A DNA stretch of 64,000 bases from Panulirus ornatus (Eukaryota; Arthropoda; Malacostraca; Decapoda; Palinuridae): assembly GCF_036320965.1 (NCBI RefSeq), contig NC_092240.1, forward strand, positions 15,806,501 to 15,870,500, in the 5' to 3' direction. Each line of letters opens with the position of its first letter. Position 1 is the first letter of the stretch. Positions 9,401 through 22,500 of the stretch are shown here, piece after piece. The translations under genes were made by a program, and so were the position numbers. The notes below the pieces were generated by a model. The model was not told the origin of the DNA. It searched no databases and worked only from the letters and a program-made list of their open reading frames with translations.

Positions 9401-12400
9401 CACCCTGTGACTCACTTCCGCTTCCATGATTCCATCCACTGCCAAATCCACTCCCAGATATCTAAAACATTTCACTTCCTCCAGTTTTTCTCCATTCAAA
9501 CTTACCTCCCAATTGACTTGTCCCTCAACCCTACTCTATCTAATAACCTTGCTCTTATTCACATTTACTCTCAGCTTTCTTCTTTCACATACTTTACCAA
9601 ACTCAGTCACCAGCTTCTGCAGTTTCTCACCTGAATCAGCCACCAGCGCTGTATCATCAGCGAACAACAAATGACTCACTTCCCAAGCTCTCTCATCCAC
9701 TACAGACTGAATTCTTGTCCCCTTCTCCAAAACTCTTGCATTCAACTCCCTAACAACCCCATCCATAAACAAACCAAACAACCATAAAGACATCACGCAC
9801 CCCTGCCGCAAACCAACATTCACTGAGAACCAATCACTTTCCTCTCTTCCTACTCATACACACACCTTACATCCTTGATATAAACTTTTCACTGTTTCTA
9901 ACGACTTGCCTCCCACACCATATATTCTTAATACCTTCCACAGATTATCTCTATCATTTCTATCATATGCCTTCTCCAGATCCATAAAAGCTACATACAA
10001 ATCCATTTGCTTTTCCAAGTATTTCCCACACACATTCTTCAAAGTAAACACCCAATCCACACATCCTCTACCACTTCCGAAACCACACTGCTCCTCCCCA
10101 ATCTGATGCTTTGTACATGCCTTCACCCTCTCAATCGATACCCTCCAATATAGTTTCCCAGGAATACTCAACAAACCCATACCTTTTGTACATGCCTTCA
10201 CCCTCTCAATCGATACCCTCCAATATAGTTTCCCAGGAATACTCAACAAACCCATACCTCTGTAATTTGAGCACTCACCTTTATCCCCTTTGCCTCTGTA
10301 CAATGGCACTATGCATGTATTCCGCCAATCCTCGGAATGCATAAGAAATTCTATGATAAACCTCTGCATACACCAAGTAAATTGTCAAAATATCCAGTCA
10401 AATGTTAACCACTTTGCTGCTATTGGTGGCAATTTACTCACATAATTTCACACCACAAGTTGAATTCCACATGCACTGTAAGCTCTGTTGGTAGGTCAAA
10501 GATAGCAAACCAAAGATGAGTAACTGAACTACCTGAATACGTGAGTAACCCACTAGTGACCATGGAGGGAGGTCACACACCATCTCTTTGAAATGGAAGA
10601 AGGTTGGATGGTATCAGTGAAGCAGTTCTTAAATGTGCAGCTGAATTGTGTGCCATGCCAAAGGTGAGTGGTGGGCACATGAGCAAAGGTACTGAGAGGT
10701 GGATAAAGAAGTGAAACTGCTCGAGAAGTATGAATAGTACATGCAGGGAAGAGGCATTAGCAACTGGAAGATGTACAAGAACAAGTGGCAAGTCAAGAGA
10801 CAGGTATGAGAAAATTGGTAGCATCTGAAGTCAGTCCTGGTGAAAAAATGAGGTAGTTAAAGCCTTGCATAAAATGAAATGTGGCAAAACTGTTGGATGG
10901 ATGGGACTGTAGTTGAGTTTCTAAAGAAAGTGGTGACAATGTTGCTGATTGGTTGGTCAAGCTCCTTAAAATTTCATGGCCCATGGTGAGGTGCATGAGG
11001 AGTGGAAGACTGCATGTATAAGGGTAAAAGAGAAAGCTCAATCTAGATGTATAACTTTATTCAGTATACCTAATAAGTTGTGCAGGAGAATGATGACTGA
11101 GAGGGAGGTAGCATACATAGAATATCAGATTAGGGAGAAGACTGGTTTCAAAAGAGATAGATGTGTGGTCTTAAGAGTCTGCTTTGAAGAATTTGAGTGA
11201 GAAGTAGTTACAGAAAGGAAATTGCATTTATGGACCTAAAGAAACCCATAGGATTGGTTTAAGAGAGACTATTTGCAAGGTGCTACAAAATATGAGGTAA
11301 CCAGAAAGCTACTAAATGCAGCAAGGAGTCACTCCAATACAAAATGGTGGATGTGCAAGTAGAAAGAAAAGATGATTGGTTCTTAGTGAAAGCAGTTCTG
11401 TGTCAAGGATAGGTGGTGCCACTATGTTTGTTTAAACTCTTGTTTAAGGATGAATGGCATGGAGAAAGGGAAAACTTTGTAGAATGCTAAGGCTGAGTTT
11501 ACAAGGAGGTGACTTAGTAGCTGTTTGCAGGTGAGATAGTTCTGGTGGTTGACTTGGGAGAGAAACTCCAGGTGATGAGAGTAATTAGGAGTGTGTGTAA
11601 TAAGAGAAATTTCAGACTGAATGTGAAAAAACACTAAGGTAATTAAGTGATGAAAGGTATGAGACAAGATGGCTTGAGAGCAACCTGAATGGGGAGGACA
11701 AGGAGGAAGTGGAGAGTGTTTTAGTTACCTGGGAATGGGATGGAAGTGTTAAATCCATGCTGTTGCCCACGTCCTAACCACAAAAACTGCTACTATTCCC
11801 AGCCAGACTGCTGCTTCCTTCCCTAAACATATCACTACTGCTCCACACCACACTGTCACCTACATCCCAACACAGATATCGTTCTGCACCATATTGTCAT
11901 ATCCCTCCTCCCTACACACATCACTACTGTTGTTCCTCAAACTGTCGCCCCCTCTCTAAACACCAGGCTACCACTACATTGCTTCACTCCTCACCACACA
12001 TTTCACTATTACTTCATGCCACATCATTGCCTCCCTCCCCAATCACACCACTACTGTTGTAAGCAAAGTGTATTTTCTCCATACCACTAACACCATTACA
12101 CTCATAACTGAATCTTGGATGCCATCATAAGGGCAAATACATTATCATTAAGTGCAACAGACATGACCAACAAGTGTTCAAAACTGATTAAACCATGGAT
12201 TAGCACCTCATGGAAGCTTTAGCAGCATCTAAACAACAGAATGGCACTCCACAGACACAAGCAAAGTTTCACTGAACATAAAAGGGCTTGAAAGCAGACT
12301 GAATATAATTATAATTCAAACTGATAAATTTATTCCTTAAATAAATAAGCTTTTATAAGTTTTAGAAAATATCAGTTTACTTAAATGTACAACATAAAAT

Positions 12401-13475
12401 GCTAGATATGAGATAATCTGCCACAATGATTTCATTTACCAGATCATGTGTATATAATTTCATTTACCAGATCATATTCAAGTGTAATAATGTCATAATC
12501 TTAAAAATTAATTACACCCTGAATTTATGAGTACAACTTTGAAAACATGACTGTAGACAAACACACACGTGCAACTTTGCAAACAGAGATCAATAAAATC
12601 ATTACCTGAATTAATATTTAATGAATGCAGTGATGTAATCACTGGAGGTGACACATTCATTAGGTAGAAGAGCACCATTACTGTGAGTGAAAAATTTGTG
12701 ACCCATCGACCAGCATATGGTGATGTTATGTGTCGATCTCTTGCCCATCGTCGAACAGCAAACACAATTGGACGTACTCTTGGATCCATGCTCCCATACA
12801 TATATAGCATCTGACTCATGTAGAAACCAGATCTACCCAAAACAATGACAAAATGAATTACAGAGAAACTGAAAAAGTAGGTATGTATAAAACATTACAG
12901 TGTGCATCTAAGAACTTGTTATTACTATAAATATTTTCATAATATATGAATATCTGAGTATATATATAAATATATTCATCCACTATTTATTTATTATACT
13001 TAATCGCCGTCTCCTGCGTCAGTGAGGTAGCACAAGGAAATAGAAGAGGAATGGCCCAACCCACCCACATACACATGCATATACATACACGCACATATAC
13101 ATACATATATATTTCAACATATACATACACATATCTCTGGGGATAGGGGATAAAGAATACTCCCCACCTATTCCCTGCGTGTCGTAGAAGGCGATTAAAG
13201 GGGAAGGGAACGGGGGGCTGGAAATCCTCCCATCTCATTTTTTTTTTTTTAATTTTCCAAAAGAAGGAACAGAGAAGTGGGCCAGGTGCGGAAATTCCCT
13301 CAAAGGCCCAGTCCTCTGTTCTTAACGCTACCTCGCTAACGCAGGAAATGGCGAAGTTTGGAAAAAAAAAAAAACATACACAGACATATACATATATACT
13401 CAAGTTCATATTCATACTTGCTGCCTTCATCCATTCCCGTCGCCACCCCACTACACATGTAATAGCATCCCCCCC

Positions 13476-13518
<43 letters not shown>

Positions 13519-16500
13519 GCAAGGTAGTGCCAGGAGAAGACATAAAAGGCCACATTCTTTCACACTCAGTCTCTAGCTGTCATATGTAATGCACCAAAAC
13601 CACAGCAAGGGCAGCTGAGGCCCAAATCAAAGCCATCCCATTAATGCTACCTATGTATGGTTTAGGTGCATTACACACGACAGCTAGAGACTGGGGTGTG
13701 AATGATGTGGCCTTTTTTGACTGTTTACCAGGTGCTACCTCACTGACATGGGGTGTTGATGCTGTTTCCTGAGGGGCAGGGTGGCACCAGGAATGGATGA
13801 AGGCAAGCAAGTATGCGTATATATGTATATGTCAGCGTGCTATTGGCGGATTGAACTAGGGCATGCGAAGCGTCTGGGGTAGACCATGGAAAGTTTTGTG
13901 GGGCCTGGATGTGGAAAGAGAGCTGTGGTTTCGATGCATTACACATGACAGTTAGAGACTGAGTGAGAACAAATGTGGCCTATGTTGTCTTTTCCTAGCA
14001 CTTACCTCGCACGCATGCAAGGGGAGGAGGGTGCCATTTCATGTGTGGCGGGGTGGCGATGGGAATGGATGAAGGCAGCTGGTATGAATATGTACATGTG
14101 TATATATGTATATGTCTGTGTATGTATACGTATGCATACGTTGAAATTTATAGGTATGTATATGTACATGTGTGGGTGTTTATGTATATACATGTGTATG
14201 TGGATGGGTTAGGCCATTCTTTCATCTGTTTCCTTGTGCTACCTTGCTAACGCAGGAGACTGCGACAAAGTATAATAAAAAAATAATAATGTACTGATAT
14301 GTATGTGTATGTGAGTGAATGCATATATGTGCGTATATTTATAGTATTACTGTTGCAGCCATTAGAACTACATTATCAGTATGTATAAACAATTCCTTAC
14401 ATAATATACAATAATGTTACTCACCTATTTGACATGCTAAGATCACAGTCTACACCAGTCAGATCCTGCCGATATTTGATGATAGGCACTCTGGCATTTA
14501 GAATTTTTCGCACCTGAGATAAGAAAAATCAGTAGTTCACATATCTATATACTTTGGTATTCTACTGTATTGAAATAAGCAATGACTCATCAGCTACATT
14601 ATACAGAAAAATATACTATTTAAATTTTTTTTGTTAAACTCACAGCTGTTCGGGAACCCTTAAATCTGCTAATTTTATGTTTGTACTTATTTACCTACTG
14701 TCTCAGACTACTCACAATTAAATGTAATGGTGTACAAATGTAAGATCTCTGTGATTAATTTTCAAGTTATCAGCAACTGCATAACCCTTGACCAAATTAG
14801 CCCCTCATTTATGAAATTACCCCTTATTCTGGAAAAAGAAAACCAGGACAATAAAAAAAGACAGCGGGAAGGTTTACACTACCAAGCAACGCAGCTTAAT
14901 AGAAAGAAGCAAAGCTCATATTTCACCGTAAGATGGCCATCAACTTTTAAAACCTATGCCTTCAACAAGACAAGATACTACACCCATGAGAAATTGTAAC
15001 CATTTTGGTGACCTATCTCTCTCTCTCTTTCTCTCCTCCAATACACTTCAAGATCAGGTTATGAAAAACAGTGCCAAATGTACTATTTCACCATTTATGT
15101 CCCCTGTGTGAAATGTAGGTCCTACTGCTCAATGCTTACAGCTGTCACAGACCGTTATGAAACCTGCATATTCAACAACACCATTCTGACTATTCTAAAA
15201 CACTTTCCAGATTCTATCCTTATAGTCAGTCCTCAAGTTATACTTACCTGGGTTATGTAATTTGATTTTAAACAGTCAGTTTACTTCTTAACATTATATC
15301 AAATATCTTACAGTTTATAATGTATTTGGGAATCACTTTTCTCACATTTTAAGCAGTGGGGCATGTTACCATCTTTTAAAATACTGGAATAACACTTGAA
15401 GTTTAAACTATCTTCCCAGAAGTGATAAATGCATTTTCATGAGTCTTTCTGCACTGTTCTATCAAAATAAGCCATCAAGTCCCAGAACAGAATATACAGG
15501 CATGTTGGCACTGGCCTTCTAAAAATCACCTGAAGCAAGGATGTCTGCTTTTCATACATTTGGTGGACCAATCTGGCAGCAGACTGCACTCATGTGGCTT
15601 GTAAAGGAATGGCTGTGCATACATATGACAAACTCCACAGTTTTATGACCATACACACACAACAGATGAGTGCTGTACCAATTCTTACTACATTTTCACA
15701 GCATTTCTATTCTATCCATACCCAAATGGATCTTCTTTTACATCTAAGTGAATAAGATACTGAATTTCTCTAAGGCCATTTTTCTGCCACTAATAATTCT
15801 ACTTCATTGACAATATTTGGATCACATGAAGAATGCCCCACCTCCCCACAGTTTACATGAGATCTGTAGATATGGTTTTGTTAAGGTACAACCCTAACCT
15901 CATCTAATCTAACCTAATCTAACAAAGCCTAGAAAGATACTGGAGGTGGGGGGTACCTTCAGATGATCCCAATATTCTACATCAGCTCAAAATGTAAATT
16001 TACCCATGTTCAAATTCCATGGTATCCATTAGAGACTGATTTCAATAGTTTTTTCTACCCACACATCTCTTTATTTTTATCTAACCTCCAATGCTTCTCT
16101 AAGATACTTATGCTCATATGCATGAGCATGTTTGAAGAGACAAAACTCATTTCTTGTATTTACTTCTCTGTCTAATACAAGCTTTTCCAACTGCAACTAC
16201 TCCAATGATGGAGGAGTAAAAATTATAAGAATACTGGGCACTGGTGATCAATCTTAATTACCAGTGCAAAAGATGGTAAATAAACAAAATGCTTTCACAA
16301 AGATCCTCCATACAACATTCTCTTTTCAATGTGGGTACCAGTGAATAGAAAACACATAAGAAATGCTATTAGACAAAATAGTGCTGACCCCTATGTGACT
16401 GCTGATCTACTCAAATGTCTTCTGCAAAATCATAATGCTTGCATCTTTAAAATCTAAACATATAGAGATGTCCTGAAAAAGAAAATGTTTTTGGAAAGCA

Positions 16501-19500
16501 TTCTGAAGCTGCCATCCATCAAAGGAGAAATGGAATATCATAGAAAAATAAATCAACAAAAGGAAACTATCCTTAAAAAGGTAACTCTAAGCAGTTCTGA
16601 TGCTAATCATTTTTATCATAGAGAAAGAGGATTTCAATAAACTGGTGATCATTAAAGTTCCTTTCCCATATGACACAATGTCATGTTCAAGAAATTTAAA
16701 ACTTCAATGCAATGGGTGACAATCTACTGTTATCAAGCAAAATGATATGAATGTCAATCCATAACATAATACTTTCATGAACCAGGTAGTGAGCTCTCCT
16801 TATACCAAAAGGTGAAAAAGGCACATAAAACCAGCAGCACATACTATTTATTTATATATTTATTTTGCTTTATCGCTGTCTCCCGCATTTGCGAGGTAGC
16901 GCAAGGAAACAGACGAAAGAAATGGCCCAACCCACCCCCATACACAATGTATATACATACACGTCCACACACGCAAATATACATACCTATACATCTCAAT
17001 GTACACATATATATACACACGCAGACACATACATATATACCCATGCACACAATTCACACTGTCTGCCTTTATTCATTCCCATCGCCACCTCGCCACACAT
17101 GGAATACCATCCCACTCCCCCCTCATGTGTGCGAGGTAGCACTAGGAAAAGACAACAAAGGCCCCATTCGTTCACACTCAGTCTCCAGCTGTCATGCAAT
17201 AATGCCCGAAACCACAGCTCCCTTTCCACATCCAGGCCCACACAACTTTCCATGGTTTACCCCAGACGCTTCACATGCCCTGATTCAATCCACTGACAGC
17301 ACGTCAACCCCGGTATACCACATCGATCCAATTCACTCTATTCCTTGCCCTCCTTTCACCCTCCTGCATGTTCAGGCCCCGATCACACAAAATCTTTTTC
17401 ACTCCATCTTTCCACCTCCAATTTGGTCTCCCACTTCTCCTCGTTCCCTCCACCTCCGACACATATATCCTCTTGGTCAATCTTTCCTCATTCATTCTCT
17501 CCATGTGCCCAAATCATTTCAAAACACCCTCTTCTGCTCTCTCAACCACGCTCTTTTTATTTCCACACATCTCTCTTACCCTTACATTTCTTACTCGATC
17601 AAACCACCTCACACCACACATTGTCCTCAAACATACATGTTTATGATTTGTTGCATTGTATTTGGTTTTATATTCTTTTTTTTTTTATTTATTCACAAAT
17701 CATTTTCATAAAGGCTTTTTAACAAATAATAAATCTTTATTGAGATGCATCCTACCAATACTATGAAAATTTTTATGATAAGCCTTCCATCTTATTAACT
17801 TTCAAGGCCTCACTCTCCCCACACCACCCATCACTGTCCACCATGATGTGCTTCCCTCACTCTATTCTATGGGTATTATTTTGGCCACTGTTCTTACATC
17901 TGTCTGCATGTGACCCTACCACTAAGGCTTGGACCTGCAGTTTGTGTGTGGAGACAGGAACACAAGGATTGATCAAAATGATACCCCCTTTCCTTCTTTC
18001 ATCTTCCTGCTAACTTCAACCTTATAACCTTTTCACCTTTTAAAGTTGAGTAGGACCATAATGATACCCCCTTTTCCTTCTTTTATCTTCCTGCTACCTT
18101 CAACCTTACAACCTTTGCACCTTTTAAAGTTGAGTCTACACACTTAAGGAGCTCTGAAGGATTTCGTCATTTTTTCTTACGCTATTTCCTTCTCATCTGA
18201 GATGGCTATGGTTGAGGCACATTTGCTCATACCATGTTGGTCACTACAAAAAAGACTGATATAATTTTTGGTCATATATGTTTCTTTTTTTTTATACATA
18301 TTCACCATTTCCCGCATTAGTAAGGTAGCATTATGAAGAGAGGACTGAGCCTTAAAGGGAATATCCTCACTTGGCCCCCTTCTCTGTTCCCTCTTTTGGA
18401 AAGTTAAAAAACAGGAGGGGAGGATTTCCAGCCCCTTGCTCCCTCCCCTTTTAGTCACCTTATACGACACACAGGGAATACATGGTAAGTATTCTTTCTC
18501 CCAAATCCCCAGGGATAAATGTTTCTCTTTTACATAGTTTTATTCATGAGTGATTGGCCTGTTAAATCATGCACACCAAAACTACATATGAAACCATCAT
18601 CACTAAACAGAGAGTTCTTTTGAAATGGTGCAGTACTCCAGTTAGGGCATTCATTACTATATCTTGTGATACTGTTTATTGGTCTTATGTGGATTTTTAC
18701 ATGCATCTGTTGGTCATAATGCACAGGAGAGGTTGGTGCACAATTTTTACCAAGAAACACATCTACAGACCAAAAACTGGATTTCTAGTGAATTCACCAA
18801 CAAAAATTTTTGAAAGATAACTACTGAGATGCTGGAACTCAAAAAGTTTTAATTTCCTGTCACAAGATGAATTTCAAACACTGCAGACTCAGATGGCTGG
18901 CTACTGATGGCAACTCAAACAGATCATGAGCCACTGGAGACCTCAGTAATCTGCCAGTGACTATGAAAGGTGGCTGCACTCCTTCTCTATGAACTCACTG
19001 AATACGCAATGCCCACTGCCACTATCTATCTATTCTATCTATATCTTTCATGCCTGTTCCAACAGGAACTCCCTTAAAGAGGTGGCCATGGTAACAGTCT
19101 CCATAACTGAAGAACTCCTGAGCCACTTCTTGGCCTTTAGTGCCTCACCCTTAACAGGCCACAGGCAGAGGGCAAGTCTAGTGCAGTGTTTGCTGAGGGT
19201 TCTACCCGGTACTCCTAATGAGTACTTCTATCTAACGCTCCTACATACTACTTCTACCTAATGTTACTACCTAATGCTTCTGCCTAAATCTTTCTACTTA
19301 CTACTTATACTTACTGCTCCTACCATTTTGCCAAAAGGCTGGGCTAGCACATAGTACACACCACAGGAAAATCTAGAGTTATGAAAAATGAGCTGTGTGA
19401 GTTAAGTTTTGTCAAGTGTTACATACGATAAGGAGATATGGTGTTTGCACACAGAATGCCAGTACATAGTCCACATGTTAGTGAGGAAGAAAGAAAAGAT

Positions 19501-22500
19501 AGCTACCTGCATCAGAGGAGTGCAACTTGACAACCACTAAAGTGCCGGCTCAATGAGCAGATGTCAGTAACCCTCCGGATACCCAGGCGGGTAGTACTGG
19601 TAATATATCTCCCTGGTTGTTGGCTGCCTACTACCTACTACTCATAGTGCCAGTCCAGTAATTAATGTGTTTTCCCTAAACCAAAAATTCTTAAAATTTA
19701 ACTAATAATAAAAAAATAATTTTCATAGTTTTTGTGTGCCAAATCATATAAATATTCTACTTCAGGGAAATGTGAGGAACTGTACAATAAAGTATTTTGA
19801 GCAGGCTCCTCCTAGTTCAACTAGATGTAAGGTCAAAATCAGTGTATGAGATAAGGAAATATGACTTACACACCTGGGAACAACCTGGTACAAAGTTGTC
19901 TATGATGCCTGAGATGACTTCCATGTGGCGCTGCAGTCTAAACCGAGATCGAGCAGCAGCTGGATATTTCTTTGCTTGAAAGACCAACCGTTGAGTGTTT
20001 TCCTAAATATGTGAGAGAATCCATCCATCAAATGGTTGTTCTGGCACAATAACTAGCTAATAAAGAATACCCAAAGGACACATGCAATACAATTTAAATA
20101 TGAGGTATCATTGCCATAATGCAATCCTTTGTGATATAAAAATATAATACAAACAAGCATTAACAGAAACAGCACTAAAAATGGTACTTATGTGTGTTCA
20201 GATACTTAGTTACCAAGGAGAGTAACGTGGTAAGATAAATAATTCAAATATAAAACTTTTCGATAATCTCATGCAGAAGAGTTGAGCTGGTAACATCACC
20301 TAGATACAGTGCATACCTCTTAGAGTAAAATAATCACTTAAGAATTAGTCTAGAGAACAGTGGAGAAGTACACAGGTACACATATGGATACGTAAACTTT
20401 AAAACTTTCCACAGCATGATCAATTTCCTTACCTCTGATGAAATGCTAGAGAGGTCAAGGGCCATGTCTAAGTCACAGTTGATGTTTCCAAAGGAGTTTA
20501 CAGAAGACCCAAATGGGAGAACAGCAGCTCTTGGAAATACCCCTGATAATGCCACTTCTATCTGAGAAAAAAAGAATCAGCTTTGACAGTAAAGCCCAGT
20601 AGAGTTAGAGCAGAAAGTGTTAAACTGTTATAGATAAGTGATGTGAAAGACTGGAAGAGGTGACAGATTTTAAGTATTTAAGAGCTATCTTGGGTAAATT
20701 TGGTGATGTGGAAAGAGAGCAGAACAGGGTAAAAGAGTCACTAGGTCCTTAATAGAACAATGAAGAGTAGAGGTGTAAGTACAAAAATGAAGAAAGGATT
20801 ACAGGCCAGCTTAGGCCTCTTAACCCTGACCTATGTCGCTGAAACCTGAACATGGGATGTAGCACAGAGGTCAAGAATCCAGGCTGCAGAAATGAGTTAT
20901 TCATAAGAGCATGTGGTATACATAGATGGAATGAAGGAAGTAAAGAAGGGATATATGAGAGATCTGGTAGGGCAAGGAATGCAAAGGGAATGAGGAAAGT
21001 AATGAAGGGGTGTGCGAGAAATTTGGTATGGCAAAGAATGAAAAGGGAATGAACTGTGGAATGGTAGAGTGGATGAATGCAATATCGTAAGGTAGTCTAG
21101 GCATGTGGAAAAAATGCATAATGGCGAGTATACAAGAAGGTATGATAGTACAACTAAAAGGGTTTGATGTGAGTGGAAGACCACCTGTGACATGGTAAAA
21201 TACAGTGAAGAGAACTGGAGACAGAGAAACGGGAGAAAATGTGTGGAATTGTTTGTGCAAGGGAGGCATGTAAGGATACGGATAAGTGGAGACTCTTTTG
21301 CCTTGGTCACAGGCATATAGTATATCAAACAATAATGCATTACTATTTTCTTCAAAATAAGCCTTAACCTCCTTTAACTAATGTCATAATGAGGTTTTAT
21401 GTAGGAAAAGATGAACCTACATCACACAGTCTCCTCAACACCTGAATGTAATGCAATAGTTGCCCAAAGGCCCAAGTCTGCTGTCCAATAAACAAAACTT
21501 GCATAAGATAGTAACCATCATATTTTGGGTATCAGACAGACAAAGCCTAAAATATACAGTGTTAAAAAAGATCTTTAAACAAGAATATCCTGGAGGGATC
21601 AATGTCTCCAAACAAATAACTTTATATGTCAGCATTTTCATTCGCTCCTGAACTCCACTCAAAGCATACAGCCCATCATTCTGAACTTCCTTTTCAACCT
21701 TCATACTCAACACATTTACTATCACTCAGTTTATCTATGTTACCTATGCAGTTTACCCTACTCATAGAAGTGTGGTTACGATAGAATTTCCCCTCCAAAC
21801 AATTCAGGTGCTGTTCACCTCAACACCCTACAGATTTTTCAAAAATTTGCAACAGCATACAGCAGGAACTGATTATTAAAAAGTAAAACAGGCATCAAAT
21901 CTTGGTGCATGAGGATCTGAGGGTAAGGATGATGGGGCAACCAAAGGTATACCTTTATAGCACAAGGTTCCTGACATACAGTATTGGATATGAAAATGGG
22001 AAAAGGGTTGAAAAGTAGTATGCTGAAAGAGGAGAGTTGATTGAAAATAACTGGTTTAAAAAAAGTATTCATAAAAATACATGGGGAGTAGGAATACGAG
22101 TCAAAAAGCATTATCAAATCACCATGTGCTAAATGAGAAGTATGCAAAGGAGAGGTTGTTGGATGTAACTGTGCTGACAGCAGGTAACAGGTGGAATGGC
22201 CTATCATTTCTTAATGTGAGATTATAAAAGTCTAAGGCTGTTTTAATGGGAAAATAAGAAAGAAGCAGTGAAAACAAACACACTGTTAACAGAGGCATGA
22301 ATGCAAAGATACCAAGACACAGTGAAAAGTGGCATAGGGAGAGAGTATGTGAAACAAGGGGAGGGGAAGGTATTCAGGAAATTGGTTCATACATGTATGG
22401 GGGAAGTAACTGACATATGGCAGGTGATATGTAGACATATGAGAAAGGGTGGTAAGTGATCCAATAAGGAAGTCAAATCAATAATGAATGAAAAAAGGGA

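Larger units (their letters stand above)
12985..13612 (-). mobile_element. LINE tail unit (long form), interrupted by a SINE-like insertion
   Basis: 12985-13132 (cgccgtctcctgcgtcagtg then gaggtagcacaagg...) and 13375-13612 (catacacagacatat... to caccaaaaccacag) are consecutive halves of the LINE tail as seen uninterrupted at 16860-17230. The gap between them is a SINE-like copy at 13133-13374. The host tail carries a C-run and (TC)n at 13469-13517 that other copies lack. Confidence 0.8.

Noticed and set aside
15891..15923. Interstitial telomere (TTAGG)n
   Set aside because: Only about six degenerate units; too short to be more than a chance or scar sequence.
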